Source: Cardinalis cardinalis (Eukaryota; Chordata; Aves; Passeriformes; Cardinalidae). From it: a stretch of 64,000 nt of DNA. The translations under genes and the position numbers were made by a program. The stretch spans positions 558,001-622,000 of the forward strand of contig JACDOX010000083.1 of assembly GCA_014549065.1 (NCBI GenBank), given 5' to 3'. Of the stretch, positions 38,020-49,947 are shown one piece after another; positions within the stretch are counted from its first letter, which is position 1, and each line of letters begins with the position of its first letter. The notes under the pieces are model-generated. The model was not told where the DNA came from. It worked only from the letters and a program-made list of their open reading frames with translations, and ran no database searches.

Positions 38020-38400
38020 GGACAGTAAAACACAACAGCACAACTTTGGAGAAATAAATAAAGTATGTAACTCAGGCAAACAGAAGTCATGCAAAACACA
38101 AGCAGGATTCCAGCTCAGCTCTAGAAGGCTGGCAAAGTAGAAGTTGTGCAAAACAATGATATCGCACTTACTCAGAAGCAGAGGTCAAGGAACAGCCACA
38201 TAGAAACGACACTGGACATTGAATACAGATCCCAAAGAATCAGATAAAGACTTCCACTAAGGGGTGTGATTATGTCAAATAAAGTCAAGCAAGTGGGGAT
38301 GCCTAATGAATATATAATCAGTGTGTACAATAAAAACTCTGTTCAATCAATGCTCAGGGCACTCACATGGAGGAAGGGTCCCTCAAGTGATCAGCATGCA
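38020..38400 (+). other. Unclassified block, possibly second LTR fragment
   Basis: Contains two copies of AGAAGT(C/T)(A/G)TGCAAAACA (38083-38098 and 38139-38155) and, near 38320, an AATAAAAACTCTGT stretch that resembles the polyadenylation/R region of an LTR. No internal retroviral frames are seen. The identity is uncertain. Confidence 0.3.
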
Positions 38401-39147
38401 TTCTAATACTCAAAACTGTATTAGAAATGTTCTATCCAGTTATTATCAAACATACTGAGGAATTAGAAGAGCTTGGTATTCCCAAGGATTTTGTTTTTCT
38501 GGTCTTCAGAATATTTGTTTGCATCCAGTAATAGAGTTAAAAATTAAATTCTAAATTACATGAAGTTATAGAGATGAAAGTTACCAAAAATATAGAGTCT
38601 GCTTTAAAACTATATTCCTCAGAGTATAGATGACTTCTTTATTCCTGCTCTTATGATTGTCAAAGACACTCAAGAGTTTGAGAAACTATAAATTCCACTT
38701 AAATACAGAAAAGTTCACCAGTAACTTAGTGACACAAAATACATGGCCAACATCTACACTAAGTTCCTATTTTTTTTAAAGTAGACGTGGATATTTTTTT
38801 TAAGTATACCTCTAATGCCCAAATCTGGATTTGTTTTTTAAATATTTAGCATAGGATAATGCTTTCATAAATGATGTGGAATTTATTCAAGAATATGTTA
38901 GCTAAGTGTTTGTCCATGAGAAGAAACCAAATATATTTTTATCAAAAAAATAAATGCATTGCTCACACCCAATATCAATTTAGTAAATATATGTATAAAA
39001 CTAAAATTGCTTACTTATGAACAGCCTTGGCTTGTGATAGATCCACTACCTAAACAATTTTGCTAGCAGTGGTACTTACAGGTACATTAAATAACAACTG
39101 GTGGAGGAAATTCAAGTGAAGTTGCAGCAGTAAGCAGAATTAAGAGG

Positions 39148-39880
39148 CCAATGGAATGAGGTTAAACAAGGCCAGGTGCTAGGTCTTTCCCATGGTGTTT
39201 CCCATGTAACACCACAAGCTGAAGGGGCAGTGTGCCTGGAAAGCCTCCTGGAGGGAAAGGACCTGGCAGTGCTGGTGACAGCAGCTGAACATGAGCCAGC
39301 TGTGTTCAAGTGGTCAAGAAGGCCAATGGCATCCTGGATTGTCCCTCTGTGCTTGGCACTGGTGAGGCTGCACCTTGGATGCTGTGTCCAGTTTCAGGCC
39401 CATCACTCACCGTGGGACAGACATTGAGGGGCTGGAGCATGTCCAGAGGAGGGCAATGAGGCTGGTAAAAGGTATGGAGCACAGATTTTATGGGGAGCAG
39501 CTGAGGAAACTGGAGATGTTAAACCTGGAGGAAAAGAGGCTCAGGGGAGACTTTAACACTATCTATGATTTCCTGAAAGGAGGTTGTAGCAAGGTGGGAA
39601 TTGGCCCCTTCCCCTAGGGCAGCTGGTGACAGGACAAGGGGAAAAGGCCTTAAGTTACACCAGAGGAGGTTCAGGTTAGACAAAAGAAGGAATTTCTACC
39701 TGAAAGGGTTATTGGAATGAGCTGCCCAGAGAGGTGGTGGAGTCACCATCCCTGGAAGTGTTTAAGAACTGACTGGAATACTGCTTAGCGCAATGGTTTA
39801 TTTGTCATGGTGGTGTTTGGTCAAAAGTTGGACTCAATGATCTTGGAGGTCTTTTCCAACCTTAATGGTTCTACAATTCT
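39148..39880 (+). mobile_element. CR1 LINE 3' fragment
   Basis: Sense CR1 covering the end of ORF2 and the 3' UTR: 'ttaaacaaggccaggtgct', 'aaaggacctggcagtgctgg', 'ctgaacatgagccagctgtg', 'aaggccaatggcatcctgg', 'gacattgaggggctggagcatgtccagagg', then 'ggactcaatgatcttggaggtcttttccaaccttaatggttc'. It belongs to a different subfamily from the 26.1-kb copy, judging by its last 30 bp. Confidence 0.92.
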
Positions 39881-40924
39881 ACATCAAAAAGCAAGAAAAG
39901 AAATTTACTCATATTGAGTTATATATGTACTTTTAAGCTTTGTGAGAAAAGCTTGGAAGATCAGTACTGGGTTAAGACTATCAATAGAAAAATGCTGAAA
40001 AGCTGATAAAGCCATAGCTGCTAAGAAGGAGGAAGATTTATAGGTTTAAGAACTGTATACTTAGTGACCATAACTGTCCACAGGTCACACCCATTCATTT
40101 TTTATTCAAATACAAATACTCTAGAGTTTGTCTAAAAGCCAACAAACCTGAACAGTTTGAGTAAGTTCATAAGGGTTGTCTTTGAAAGAGGGATGAGAAA
40201 GTGAGCGTGAAAGTGAAGTTATTCTACAAATCAATAAAAGACTGCGAGGCTGTTCCATCTGAGGGAACAGAATGCATCAAAGTTATTCAGTTGCATGTAC
40301 TCTCATGGTTTATACTGACGCTGAGCTTACAAATATCAGTCATTTTACAGCATGATGCTTTATTGTTGTATTTTGATTCAGATCTGAATGAACCATTATC
40401 TGCCAATAATATAAGAAAATAGGATTTTTTCCTCTTGTCCAGAAAAGGACTGACATAGAAGAGTGGTCTCCAACTCTGAGAGATTTATTCAGTGCGTGTT
40501 CGAACCTCTGTCTGCTCATTAAGGGATGTTAGACAGATCACTTGCAATCTAATCCAAAGTTTAGTGAAGTTAATAACAAGTTTCTGATGTGTTTTTTTAA
40601 GCCTGAGAATTAGGACTGTCAGAAGTGAAATGCTTGTTTATTAACAACAATTTTAAAAAGCCCTTTTGCTCCTAATTAAGTTTTCCTATGCTTTATTAAT
40701 TATTGGTGCAAAATCATTCTGAATATCATTATTATTTCACGTTATTAGCATAATTTCCATGAAAAGGACCATGTTTTGTGCTTTAAATAGTGCATAATAC
40801 ATTTGAGAAGATCATGTGGTTTTGGAAAGTTATAATATTTTCTTTTGGATTACATTTTCAGACGTCACTGTAAGTGGTTCCAAAATTTCAAAGTTCTTAC
40901 GGAGCAATAGCACAGAGCTGGGAG

Positions 40925-41003
40925 GTTTTTTTGTTTTGTTGGTTTTTTTTTCTGTTTGTTTGTTTTGTTGTTGTTGTTTTTGTTTTTTTTGCTTTCTTTT
41001 TCT
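40925..41003. repeat. T/G-rich low-complexity tract
   Basis: About 80 bp almost purely T and G with GTTTT, TTGTTG and GTTTG units. It is the mirror composition of the A/C-rich tracts in DENND4C intron 1. Confidence 0.85.
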
Positions 41004-42491
41004 TAGTTTCAGCTGCTATAAGAAATATTACATGTCTAAAGGAAGACATGATGTCTGTTTTCTGACAGAAGCTCGATAATTTTGCAGCTTTATCAGAAAG
41101 AGACCTTTATAAATAGGCCATAAAGGGATTTAACAAAAAGTTAGGTATGACATCAATTATTTAGAGGAATAAATTAATGGATTTCTACTACCTGACTAGA
41201 TCTGTCCTTACTATTTGTGTAAATGTAGTTACTGATCAGAGGGATGAGCAAGTAAAAGAAAAAGGGGGGAGAAGAAACCCGAATTTGTGAATCTGTTGTC
41301 TTTCCTTATTTTTAAAATCAAGGGTGCTGGCTTTGATACAAAAGACCACGAATGTACAAAAAGAAAGGAAAAAGAAACTAGAGGAAAGGTCAAAGATGAA
41401 GTATTTAGCAATTCTGGTAAATACATACAGCAGTCTGGCAATCTTTCTGTCTGTCTGACACATCCCACTGCATTACAGAATAGAGGGGAAATAGGGAGCG
41501 CTGACTTCACTCAGGAAGCTTGTTGTTTGCTGACTCACTGACTCACTATTGTTCACTCTGAGAAAAAGTGGTTCCACATGAGAAGAAGACTTCACAATTA
41601 GCTGAATTGTTCTGAGGAAAGTCAAGGAAAAAGACACCAAGGTTTTTAGTATAAAGGAATAGGTTTTAACTCCACATGATATGGGGTTTTCTTTTGGTTT
41701 TTTTAAAGGCAGCCTAGAACAGAAATGCTGACTAAGCCAAAAGCATACTTCCTTAGTGCAGATAAAACCTGATTGTGACAAAGTTTTAAAAGTTGAAGAA
41801 ACATAGGCTTTTGGTAGATATCAAGAAAAAGGCTAGAGATATTTTTGTAAGTAAAGATTAAAGTAGGTTCCACTTGCTTAAGGCACTAAAGAGAGATACT
41901 TCCTTTATAGGGAGATGTCTCCAGGTGTTTAGAAAGCAGTTACCCTGGAACTCTCCCACTGCTGGATTAGGAAGGGCATGGCTATTCAAATGGCTCTTTG
42001 CATGCCTTCAGATGCAGTGCCTGCTCCCTGGGATTTGAGTGAAAAATCCCTTGTTCAGGTCTCTAGTTGTTCATTATTATGTGATGCTAGCAGCAATTTC
42101 ATGAAACAATTGTTAGTGGCTATCTGTCATAATTCCTGTTTGAAAGAGCAGTTATAGCCTTAGCCCTATTTACTTACTAAGCAGCTAAATTGGGGTGAAT
42201 TTATAAATCTATTGTCCTAATATCTTGAAGGAAGAGACATACTGTTACCTTTTTTTAGCAGGCATGGAGTAACTCAGCAGAATTAATTTCTGCTTTCTCT
42301 TTATATCATTCATCTGCTTTTAAACTTCAATATAAAAACCTTAAGTATCTGGCAGAAGAAGGAAAAAAATCAAAGAAATCTGGAAGGAGCAAGAACTTGG
42401 CTTGACAGAAATAAGAAGAGCTCTCAGCCCTTGAGCTAGTTTTTTTTTTTTTCTCCTCTCAGTGGTTGTTGGTTACTGGAGCTATGAAATA

Positions 42492-42516
42492 CAGAGCCCT
42501 TGTTTAAAGGGCTCTG
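42492..42516. repeat. Perfect GC-rich hairpin, 10-bp arms, 5-nt loop
   Basis: CAGAGCCCTT at 42492-42501, loop GTTTA, then the exact reverse complement AAGGGCTCTG at 42507-42516. It sits at the left edge of a GC-richer block with no identified function. Confidence 0.75.
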
Positions 42517-45495
42517 AGACCATCCCTCCTCCTGGGGGTTTGGCTGCCTCAGGGCTAATTTAAAATCATTGAGGACTATCCCTTCTCTCTGGTAAGCTTG
42601 GAGAGATCCCTCCAAGAGACATTCCTTGCAAACAGTACTGCAGAAAGTCCTTACCCTCCTGTGGGAATTGACCTAAGGTGCTGCTCTGGTGATTTGATCC
42701 TACCTGAGATACAGGCACTACTACATCACAGTCCTGTCCATGCCTGGCTTTAGCCAGACCCTCGGGCACAGGATGATGTCCATCCTGACCTCGGACCTTC
42801 CTCATCCCTATGGTCCTGTCAGGTGATCACTTGTTAACGTTATAGTGCCTGGCCCTAACTCTGAATTGCTGGCTCATATTCCTGGCTTTCCCCAGCCCTG
42901 TCTCATGACCTTGCCTGATGTCCTGGGCTCTGGGCAAACTTCTGGGGTCTCCTTCTACTCCCAGCTCCTCTCCCTTACGGAGTGGCCAGCCTGTGCAGCA
43001 TGGTGACCTCAGACTTTCTTGAACACACAACCTGGTCAGCCTGTGAGGAGGGATGCACTTACAGTACTTACATTGGCAAACATTAGTGTGTGAGCTGACA
43101 CAGGCAGGCAGAGGAACAACCACGGACTTGTGGCTTGAACACAAAGAGTGAATTAATTCTGTGATAATACCCCTGTGAACTGGGGTATCCCCAAAGCAAT
43201 ACCTGGGCAGAGGTATACAAGTGGGCGTGCAAGCACTCTTAAACTCAATCCATGCTAGAGGATCACTGGCATGCTTTTCACATTTGCTTATCCAGAGTTA
43301 TTCCCAGATGCAAAGTCATTTCAGCAATTTACAATCCTCCTCTCCAGTCTCCTGCTTTTTAATCTTTTTGCCATAGTAATTAGTGTGTAAAAATTTGACA
43401 TTTATTTTGGTATTTGAAGCAGTAATACTGATAGGTATCCTGGGAGAAAACTGTGCTTGTGAACATACTTAACAGTCAGCACAATGAAAGGTGTCTCTCC
43501 AGACCCAGAAAATTAGGAACCAGATTTCAGTCTGGTTGTAAAAAACTGTTGCCCAAAGAGGGGAAGCAGTCTGTAACTGGCACAAAGGTACATATGTACC
43601 AAAGGCACATATGCCTTCCAGGAATAGCCAGGATTATCTAAGAAAAGATATATTAAAAAAAAAAAAAAATCCACCAAAGTAGTCCATTTTCAATTTCACC
43701 TGGCATTAATAAATTCTACAAAAGAGCCTGACGGTCTTGATCATTCCATTACATTCTTTGCTTTTGTGCTCTACCCTGCTTTGTTCTTTACATGTTCCCT
43801 TGTAAGAATGGAAGATGTAGTTCCAACAAATGATCTTGTTCTGTACACATAATTCAAGCTGGCTTTACTTTAGTCCTGGAACCTTTTATGGTCACAGTTT
43901 CACTGTCTAACTGCAGAGTTTTTCATAGGCTCACCATTTATTGTTCATTTGGTTACAGAAAAGGGCTTTACAAAGAGAATGTCAGAGTACTGTGCTAAGC
44001 CCTCATTCTAGCTGTTTCAAAATTAAATCCTGGGAGACTATTCATGTATGAAATTATACTTTGGTGGAAATGTAATTCTTCCAAGTTCTCTTCTGTGATG
44101 ATTTTACTGCATGATTACAGTATTGTACAGGGGAGATGCAGCTATTTTTTGTTTCACCAATGCTGATGGAACAGATTGTTATCCTCTACCAAGTTACAAG
44201 GGTTTCATATCTAGAGGTTGATCTTCTTGTGTAAATTATTCATTCATTAACCCATGTGAGGCAATGTGAGATGAGTTAACAATGTTATTTAAGCTATCTG
44301 AAATAACTCAGTGTAATTTGATGGACATGGGTGAGGGAGTATTACACAATTCTCTCCTTTGGCAGATCTGAGAAGGTGCTGACATCGCTATCTACAGAAG
44401 AGGAGACACCTGGGAAATGCTAAAGTAGCAATTTTTTCTCTATTTCTTTGTACCATTTTATCTCTGCATTTAACCTGCCAGGGCATCAGAGGAATAAGAA
44501 CTTGGTGGTTTTGTTGACTAAAATGCCTTTCAGCTCCTCTTTGAGCAGTGAACTTTGTACAAGCTTTAGAATATTGCCATTGTACCCTCAAACAAATATG
44601 GCTGCTCCTCTCCATAAAAAATGCGGCATCATTATCCATTAATTATTTGTGAACTTGATACAAGTGGATACTTTAAGATGGGTAATTGCTGAGCTATCCA
44701 AATTCTGAAAGTTCATGAGTGATGGAATCTTACCCTGGTGGGCATGTGGGAAAGAGGACCAGATTTTTTAACCTTCAGAATATATTTAACAAAATAGTAT
44801 AAATGCTGAATTTCTATCACTTTCAGAAACTCAACTAAGTTTATGGAGATAGTATTTTTTTATCCTAAGTGCTTTTCTTCTCCTTCTTCATTTCAGTTTC
44901 TGTTGCAGGTTTGGACCTTTGTGGATTTGCTGATGTCTGTTCTTCTGTATTTTTAAGAGGAAACAGAAGCTGGCAAAGAACAACCTTCAGCATCTGCGTG
45001 TTTTACTAGCTTTCCTTGAACTTCAGATGACAGAACATTGAGAAACATCATCTCATGTCCTCATGCAAGTTGCTTGTTATCTGCCTTGAACCTGTCAAGG
45101 CGAGCTTAGCTAGACTTATCTTGCCAGAAGTAAATTATGAAACACTCTCAGGGAGTCCTTTGCCAATAAATCTAAGGAAGAAGTAACCTCATATAGCAAA
45201 ACAAAGAGATTGGGAAAGGTTTTTCCACATGCTCTTAAAAAGTAAAGGAAAGAAGTATTCTTAAATTTGCCTACTGATTGTACAGACAATGAAGATATAG
45301 TTTTCACAAAAATTTACAGTTTAACGATCAGACTTACACTATCCCACTGATATGAATTCTACAAACATTTTTCCTTCATTAGGACTTTTGGTCAATTAGT
45401 TCAGACAAAGAATACTTTCTTACTAAGATTAAGAAAACTTTTCCCCCTCCAGTTGTAAGATAAAACTGTAAGAGTGCTAGATTAGATCCAGAGCA

Positions 45496-45570
45496 TAAAA
45501 TCACAGAATCATAGGATAGTTTGGGTTAGAAGAGACCTTAAAGATAATCCAGTTGCAAAGATACAGGACT
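45496..45570 (-). repeat. Short CR1 tail fragment, antisense
   Basis: The plus strand reads 'aaaatcacagaatcataggatagtttgggttagaagagaccttaaagataatccag', the reverse complement of the terminal bases of avian CR1. Only the last 70 bp or so of the element remain. Confidence 0.85.
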
Positions 45571-48500
45571 ACAGATCAAAACTTTCCCAAAGACTGGAGA
45601 TCACTGAATGCATTTTCATATTTATTTGTTAATAACAACGTGAACTCATCATTTTAATTTTATAATTGGGAAAATTGAAGCACTAAGAGAACTAGAATCC
45701 AGCTTCAAAGGCAACTTTATTTTGAATATGAGTTGGACATGCCTTTCAGAGGTACTGAATATCTGGAAACTCCTGTTGGAACTCAGGAAAATTTGCCCTT
45801 GTTCAAAGCTATGTTAGCTACCAGCCCAGGCTTGCCAATTTGATAGAGAACACTACTAGATTTTGAAGCATAGTAGCTATGAATCTGAAACCAGTTACAT
45901 TAACATTCCTGGTTTTTAAAGTTCACTTTACTTCTGGTTTTGAGCACTGGGCGTGAGTGGCTCTGTTTCTGTCTACAAGAACAGCATTCAGAAATAAGCA
46001 ATTAAACAGAAGTAAGCAGCAACCCTGTGAAGAATTTTTTGAGATTATATGGAGAAACAGAGTTAGTAGTTATAAATTCTGTTACTTAGGGTAGGTCAAC
46101 ACTGATGAGCTCTGTTTTCGCAGCATTACACTCCAGTCTGACAGGAAGCCACGTGCCCCTGTTAATAAAATGGGATACCTGAACTCTTCTTCTTACTGGA
46201 GCTGGGGAATTTGAAATGAATGGCATGCTAACATAGCAATAAAAACTTCCAGATCATCAGTTTTGTTTTTAGCAAGTATGGAATCTAGGGGAGACCCTCA
46301 TTGTTACCAGTGGATTTTGAACCTTGATCAGCTGCTTTTCATTCCCCTGAACCACTGACCAGAATACATAATCTTGTGTACATGCATTGCGCAGTGCCAT
46401 TAAGCAAGCAACTTAATAGCCTGATTTGATAGTATAAGATAGTGTTTGATTTAGCAGGTTGGTGAACTCTGTACTGCAAAAAAGATGAGTAATTTTTATT
46501 GATTGTGAGAAAACAGCCAAAGTGGGCCTTAACCAGGGCATGTGAACATTTCCATGCATGAGTTGCATATCAACAGCACATATTGAGAGCAAATATCTTG
46601 ACAAGAGGACAANTTCCAGTGCTACCCAGAGATGCTAAAATGCTTCTAAGAGAGAGACATTTAGCCTTGTTCAAGGAAAAAAAGCCACTAAGGTGAGGAG
46701 CTTGTGGAAAACTTAGAGTATCAGGAGTATCCTCCACAAACATGATGGAATAACAGCACCTTTGGGTTGTAAAAGAAGAATGTCTTCCACACCGCCAAAC
46801 TTGAGACTTGATTCTGTCTCCAAAAGCTTTTGCCACAGGATCTTTTGCAGCTAAATCAGAATAGAACCCAGGAAGTCAGTCACATCAAAATGATTTCCAG
46901 CAACTGTCTGGCCCTCTTTCCTCTTTCTGTGTCAAGTCTAAGAAATCTAAGTAGAGAAAGCTTGGATATTCGTAGTGCATTCACCTTAGATTCTTATGCA
47001 GTACATAAGAATAAATATAAATCTAGGAAGGAACCAGACCTTTTGAAACTTAATAAAGGAAGCTCTCAGATCTAGATAAAAAGAAAAGATTAGTTGCTAA
47101 TAAGTGGCTTGTTGATAAAACATTATAAAAGAATGTGGTTTAAGTGGAGAATAACATGAAGTATCTCAGGTTTTGTGGTGGGAAGGTCTTATAGTAGAGC
47201 CAATATAGTTTTAAAAGTTATATTTTAATAGTTTCATTTAAATTAGTTATTCATTATATTAATAGTCCTAGAACTGTTAGTTCTAGAATAGGCCCAGACA
47301 TTTTTGTCCTATGCATTTTGTATCTACCAACAAAATCCTTACCCATAGCTACATCTCCTGACTGTTTATGAAATACAATTAAACAGTTGCAGGATCTTGT
47401 TAGCATAAATACAATACTTGGTGTACTGTTTAACTGATGGTACCAAGATAATGGCCAAACAAGGACATTTTTCTTTCTGATGGTAAGTTATTATGAAGTA
47501 ATTTGTCTTTTAAAATAGACTGCTTTATTGATAACTCCTGTCATGGCCTCATCTAGTGTGTTTTACTACATAAAGGGTGAAAACCTAATGGGTACACATG
47601 GCCTGATAAGATTTACATGTCACATGAGACATGGAGGCTTGCTGTTATCTTTCTGAAGTGCAGCATGACACCATAACAACAGGTTGCTGCCTAGCCTTCT
47701 GATGATATCTGGCAAGGTTATAGATGAACTGTAGTCAAACTAAAAAAAAAAAAAAATCCTGTATGATATGTAAATATGTATAATTGACTCCCTGCCCTTA
47801 TCAAGCCAGCATGAATTAGTCCCATTTCTTCTTCTTCTGTCTTAGTTAAACACATAACATCTGTTGTGGGGGTGGGTTTATAGTGCCTGTGTGCCTGTAA
47901 TTGATAATACTGTTGCTTGCTTTTGCCTTTCTTCAAGTATTTAGAGGAGAACTATGTTTGACCTAGTTAGTCTCTTTTGAATCAGATGTCAGGTTAACTC
48001 TGTTACAGCCGAAGAGGAAAGAGGTAGTGATCTTTGGACAGCTAACAAAACATAAGACACACTGAAAGATGAGGACGTTCCAGAAAAAAATGTTAAAGTA
48101 CATAACATTTCTTCATGTTATAAACAAAACCTGCAGGTTGTGTTACTCAGAAACAATAGGTGAAGTGCTCTAACTCTGGGCAGAACAGAATAAGGATGCT
48201 ATTCTTTCTAAGTATAATTTGTGTGGACTTTCAAAAGGAGGATCAGGCCTCACAAATCTGATATTCTCTTCTGGAGACAGGAAAACTAAGTGAGTCACAG
48301 AAGGAAAACTATTGACATGATTAATCAAGACATGGGGAAAGATTTTCATACAGGAACATACAAAAGGCCTAATCCCAAACCCAAGGAGTAAGGCAAATAA
48401 ACAGTTTAGGTGAATAAGAAGTTAGTAGCCAGTTCCAAGGCAGAATGGTGCAAGACAGGATTACAAAACCTAGAAACTAATTACTGTGAGGCTGGAAAGA

Positions 48501-48700
48501 AAGGGGAACAGTGAGAGAGCTGAGAGAAAACAGTCTTTGATAATTGTGTTATTTCACAATTAACAGCCTCAGGATGTCCAACGCAAGTAAGTTGATTCCC
48601 AGTTCATTAGAACCACTTGCTTCTCACATGACATGTCTAAACATGCACAAGAAAAATGATCTTTGAATATTAGACATCTTTGAGGTCTGTTATGGTTTGA

Positions 48701-48719
48701 CACTGGCACAATGCCAGTG
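48701..48719. repeat. Perfect 8-bp hairpin within LTR-like element
   Basis: CACTGGCA, loop CAA, TGCCAGTG. It is located 13 bp inside the left end of the element. Confidence 0.75.
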
Positions 48720-49590
48720 CCTCTATGAAGATACCCTCCCCCTGGTGTCTGCTGTGAGATGTGACCAGGAATAAGCAAAGCAGGCTCTCACTTAGTGATA
48801 AAGAAAACTTTATTAACTACACTACAAAGAAAAAACTAAACTACAAGAGAAAGGAAAAAAAAACCAAAACAACAACACAAGGAAAATGAAAACTGCACAG
48901 AAGCATTTTCCTCCTCCCCCCACCAAATTTCCAATACAATACCTCCCCCAAAACACCAACTCTCGATCCTGCACCACCCTTTAGAATACTCAATCTACAG
49001 TTCATCAAGAGGAGAAGGAGTCCTTCTTTGTGCCACGGTGACCTTTTCCTTTCATGTTCAGTGCTCTCACCAATGAACACGGACCAGGGCTGCTTCTAGG
49101 GTCATCTTTTAAGGATGCCTTGTTCCGTTCCAAAAAGAGCACAGTCTCACCTTTGGGACGTCTGTCCTCTCTATATTTTTCACTCTCTGGAGCCGAGGGA
49201 TCTCAACACTGAAACTCATCTTGGCTCTGAGCCACTGCCCCCCCTGGATGCAGTCTCTGTGTCACAAGGAACATGGCTCTGTCTATGGCTACACAAAAGA
49301 GTCTAGCAAAAAATGCCACTCTATCTTCTCCATTCTTCTAACATCTCTCTCTTTCTCTCTCTGGCACAGGCCTTCATCTCACTCACTCAATTCTTTCTTC
49401 ATCTGCTGCTCTATTGCAGGAAAGATCAATGTTCTGCAGAATTTTCATTGTCCACAAAAGGGTTAAAACTCGGGCTCTGCCCGCCTGGAGCCCACAAGTG
49501 GCTGGACACCTTCTCTCCCCCCCTTTCTTCTCCTCAGCCTGGCACATGTTATCAAGTTTCAAGGTAACACAGTCACAAGCACAGGCTGTA

Positions 49591-49610
49591 CTCTCTCTCT
49601 CTCTCTCTCC
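49591..49610. repeat. (CT)n microsatellite
   Basis: About ten CT units inside the LTR-like element. It yields spurious Arg-Glu or Leu-Ser open frames. Confidence 0.9.
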
Positions 49611-49947
49611 TGGGGGGGCTGCCCGATGCTTCTGGTGCTTTTCCCACCCTTCCATGCCGGGGCCTCTTCACCTCCCATCTCCGTGCAAAGCCCCGGCCTA
49701 CCTCACCTGGCCGCATGGCTTCCCCTCCCCTGCCCAGCAGCAGCAGCTGCACGGGGGAGAGATCAGAACTCTTCCCCTGCCGGAAACCCAAGAGAACTTC
49801 CCAGGGGGAGAGCCCTGCTTTAACCCTGTGTTCTCAGAGGTGGATCCAGTGTCCCAGTGGCCGAATAAGTTGCCAACATTAAAATCTGAACATCCATTGG
49901 CTTGACCACAGGATACCAGAAATCTTATTTTCTGTCAAACCACCACA

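Larger units (their letters stand above)
39881..48687. other. Intergenic, mostly AT-rich, no recognised gene
   Basis: About 8.8 kb with no exon or RNA gene that I can recognise. It holds a T/G-rich tract at 40925-41003, a GC-richer block at 42480-43250 introduced by a perfect hairpin, an A15 run at 43655-43669 and a small CR1 tail at 45496-45570. One undetermined base (N) is at 46613. Open frames such as 46570-46836 minus have no support. Confidence 0.55.
48688..49947 (-). mobile_element. LTR-like element with inverted ends (1.26 kb)
   Basis: The left end reads TGTTATGGTTTGACA; the right end is TGTCAAACCACCACA, whose reverse complement TGTGGTGGTTTGACA matches the left end at 13 of 15 positions. 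It therefore has TG...CA termini with a short inverted repeat. Read on the minus strand, an AATAAA lies close to the 48.7-kb end, as expected for an LTR polyadenylation signal, so I place it on the minus strand as a probable solo LTR. Flanking duplications are poor (AGGTC versus TTGTC). Inside are a perfect hairpin at 48701-48719 and a CT repeat at 49591-49610. The length is large for a solo LTR, so a compound or nonautonomous element is possible. Confidence 0.55.

Noticed and set aside
49414..49905. 163-codon plus-strand frame
   Set aside because: It lies inside the LTR-like element and crosses a CT microsatellite; no retroviral domain is visible.
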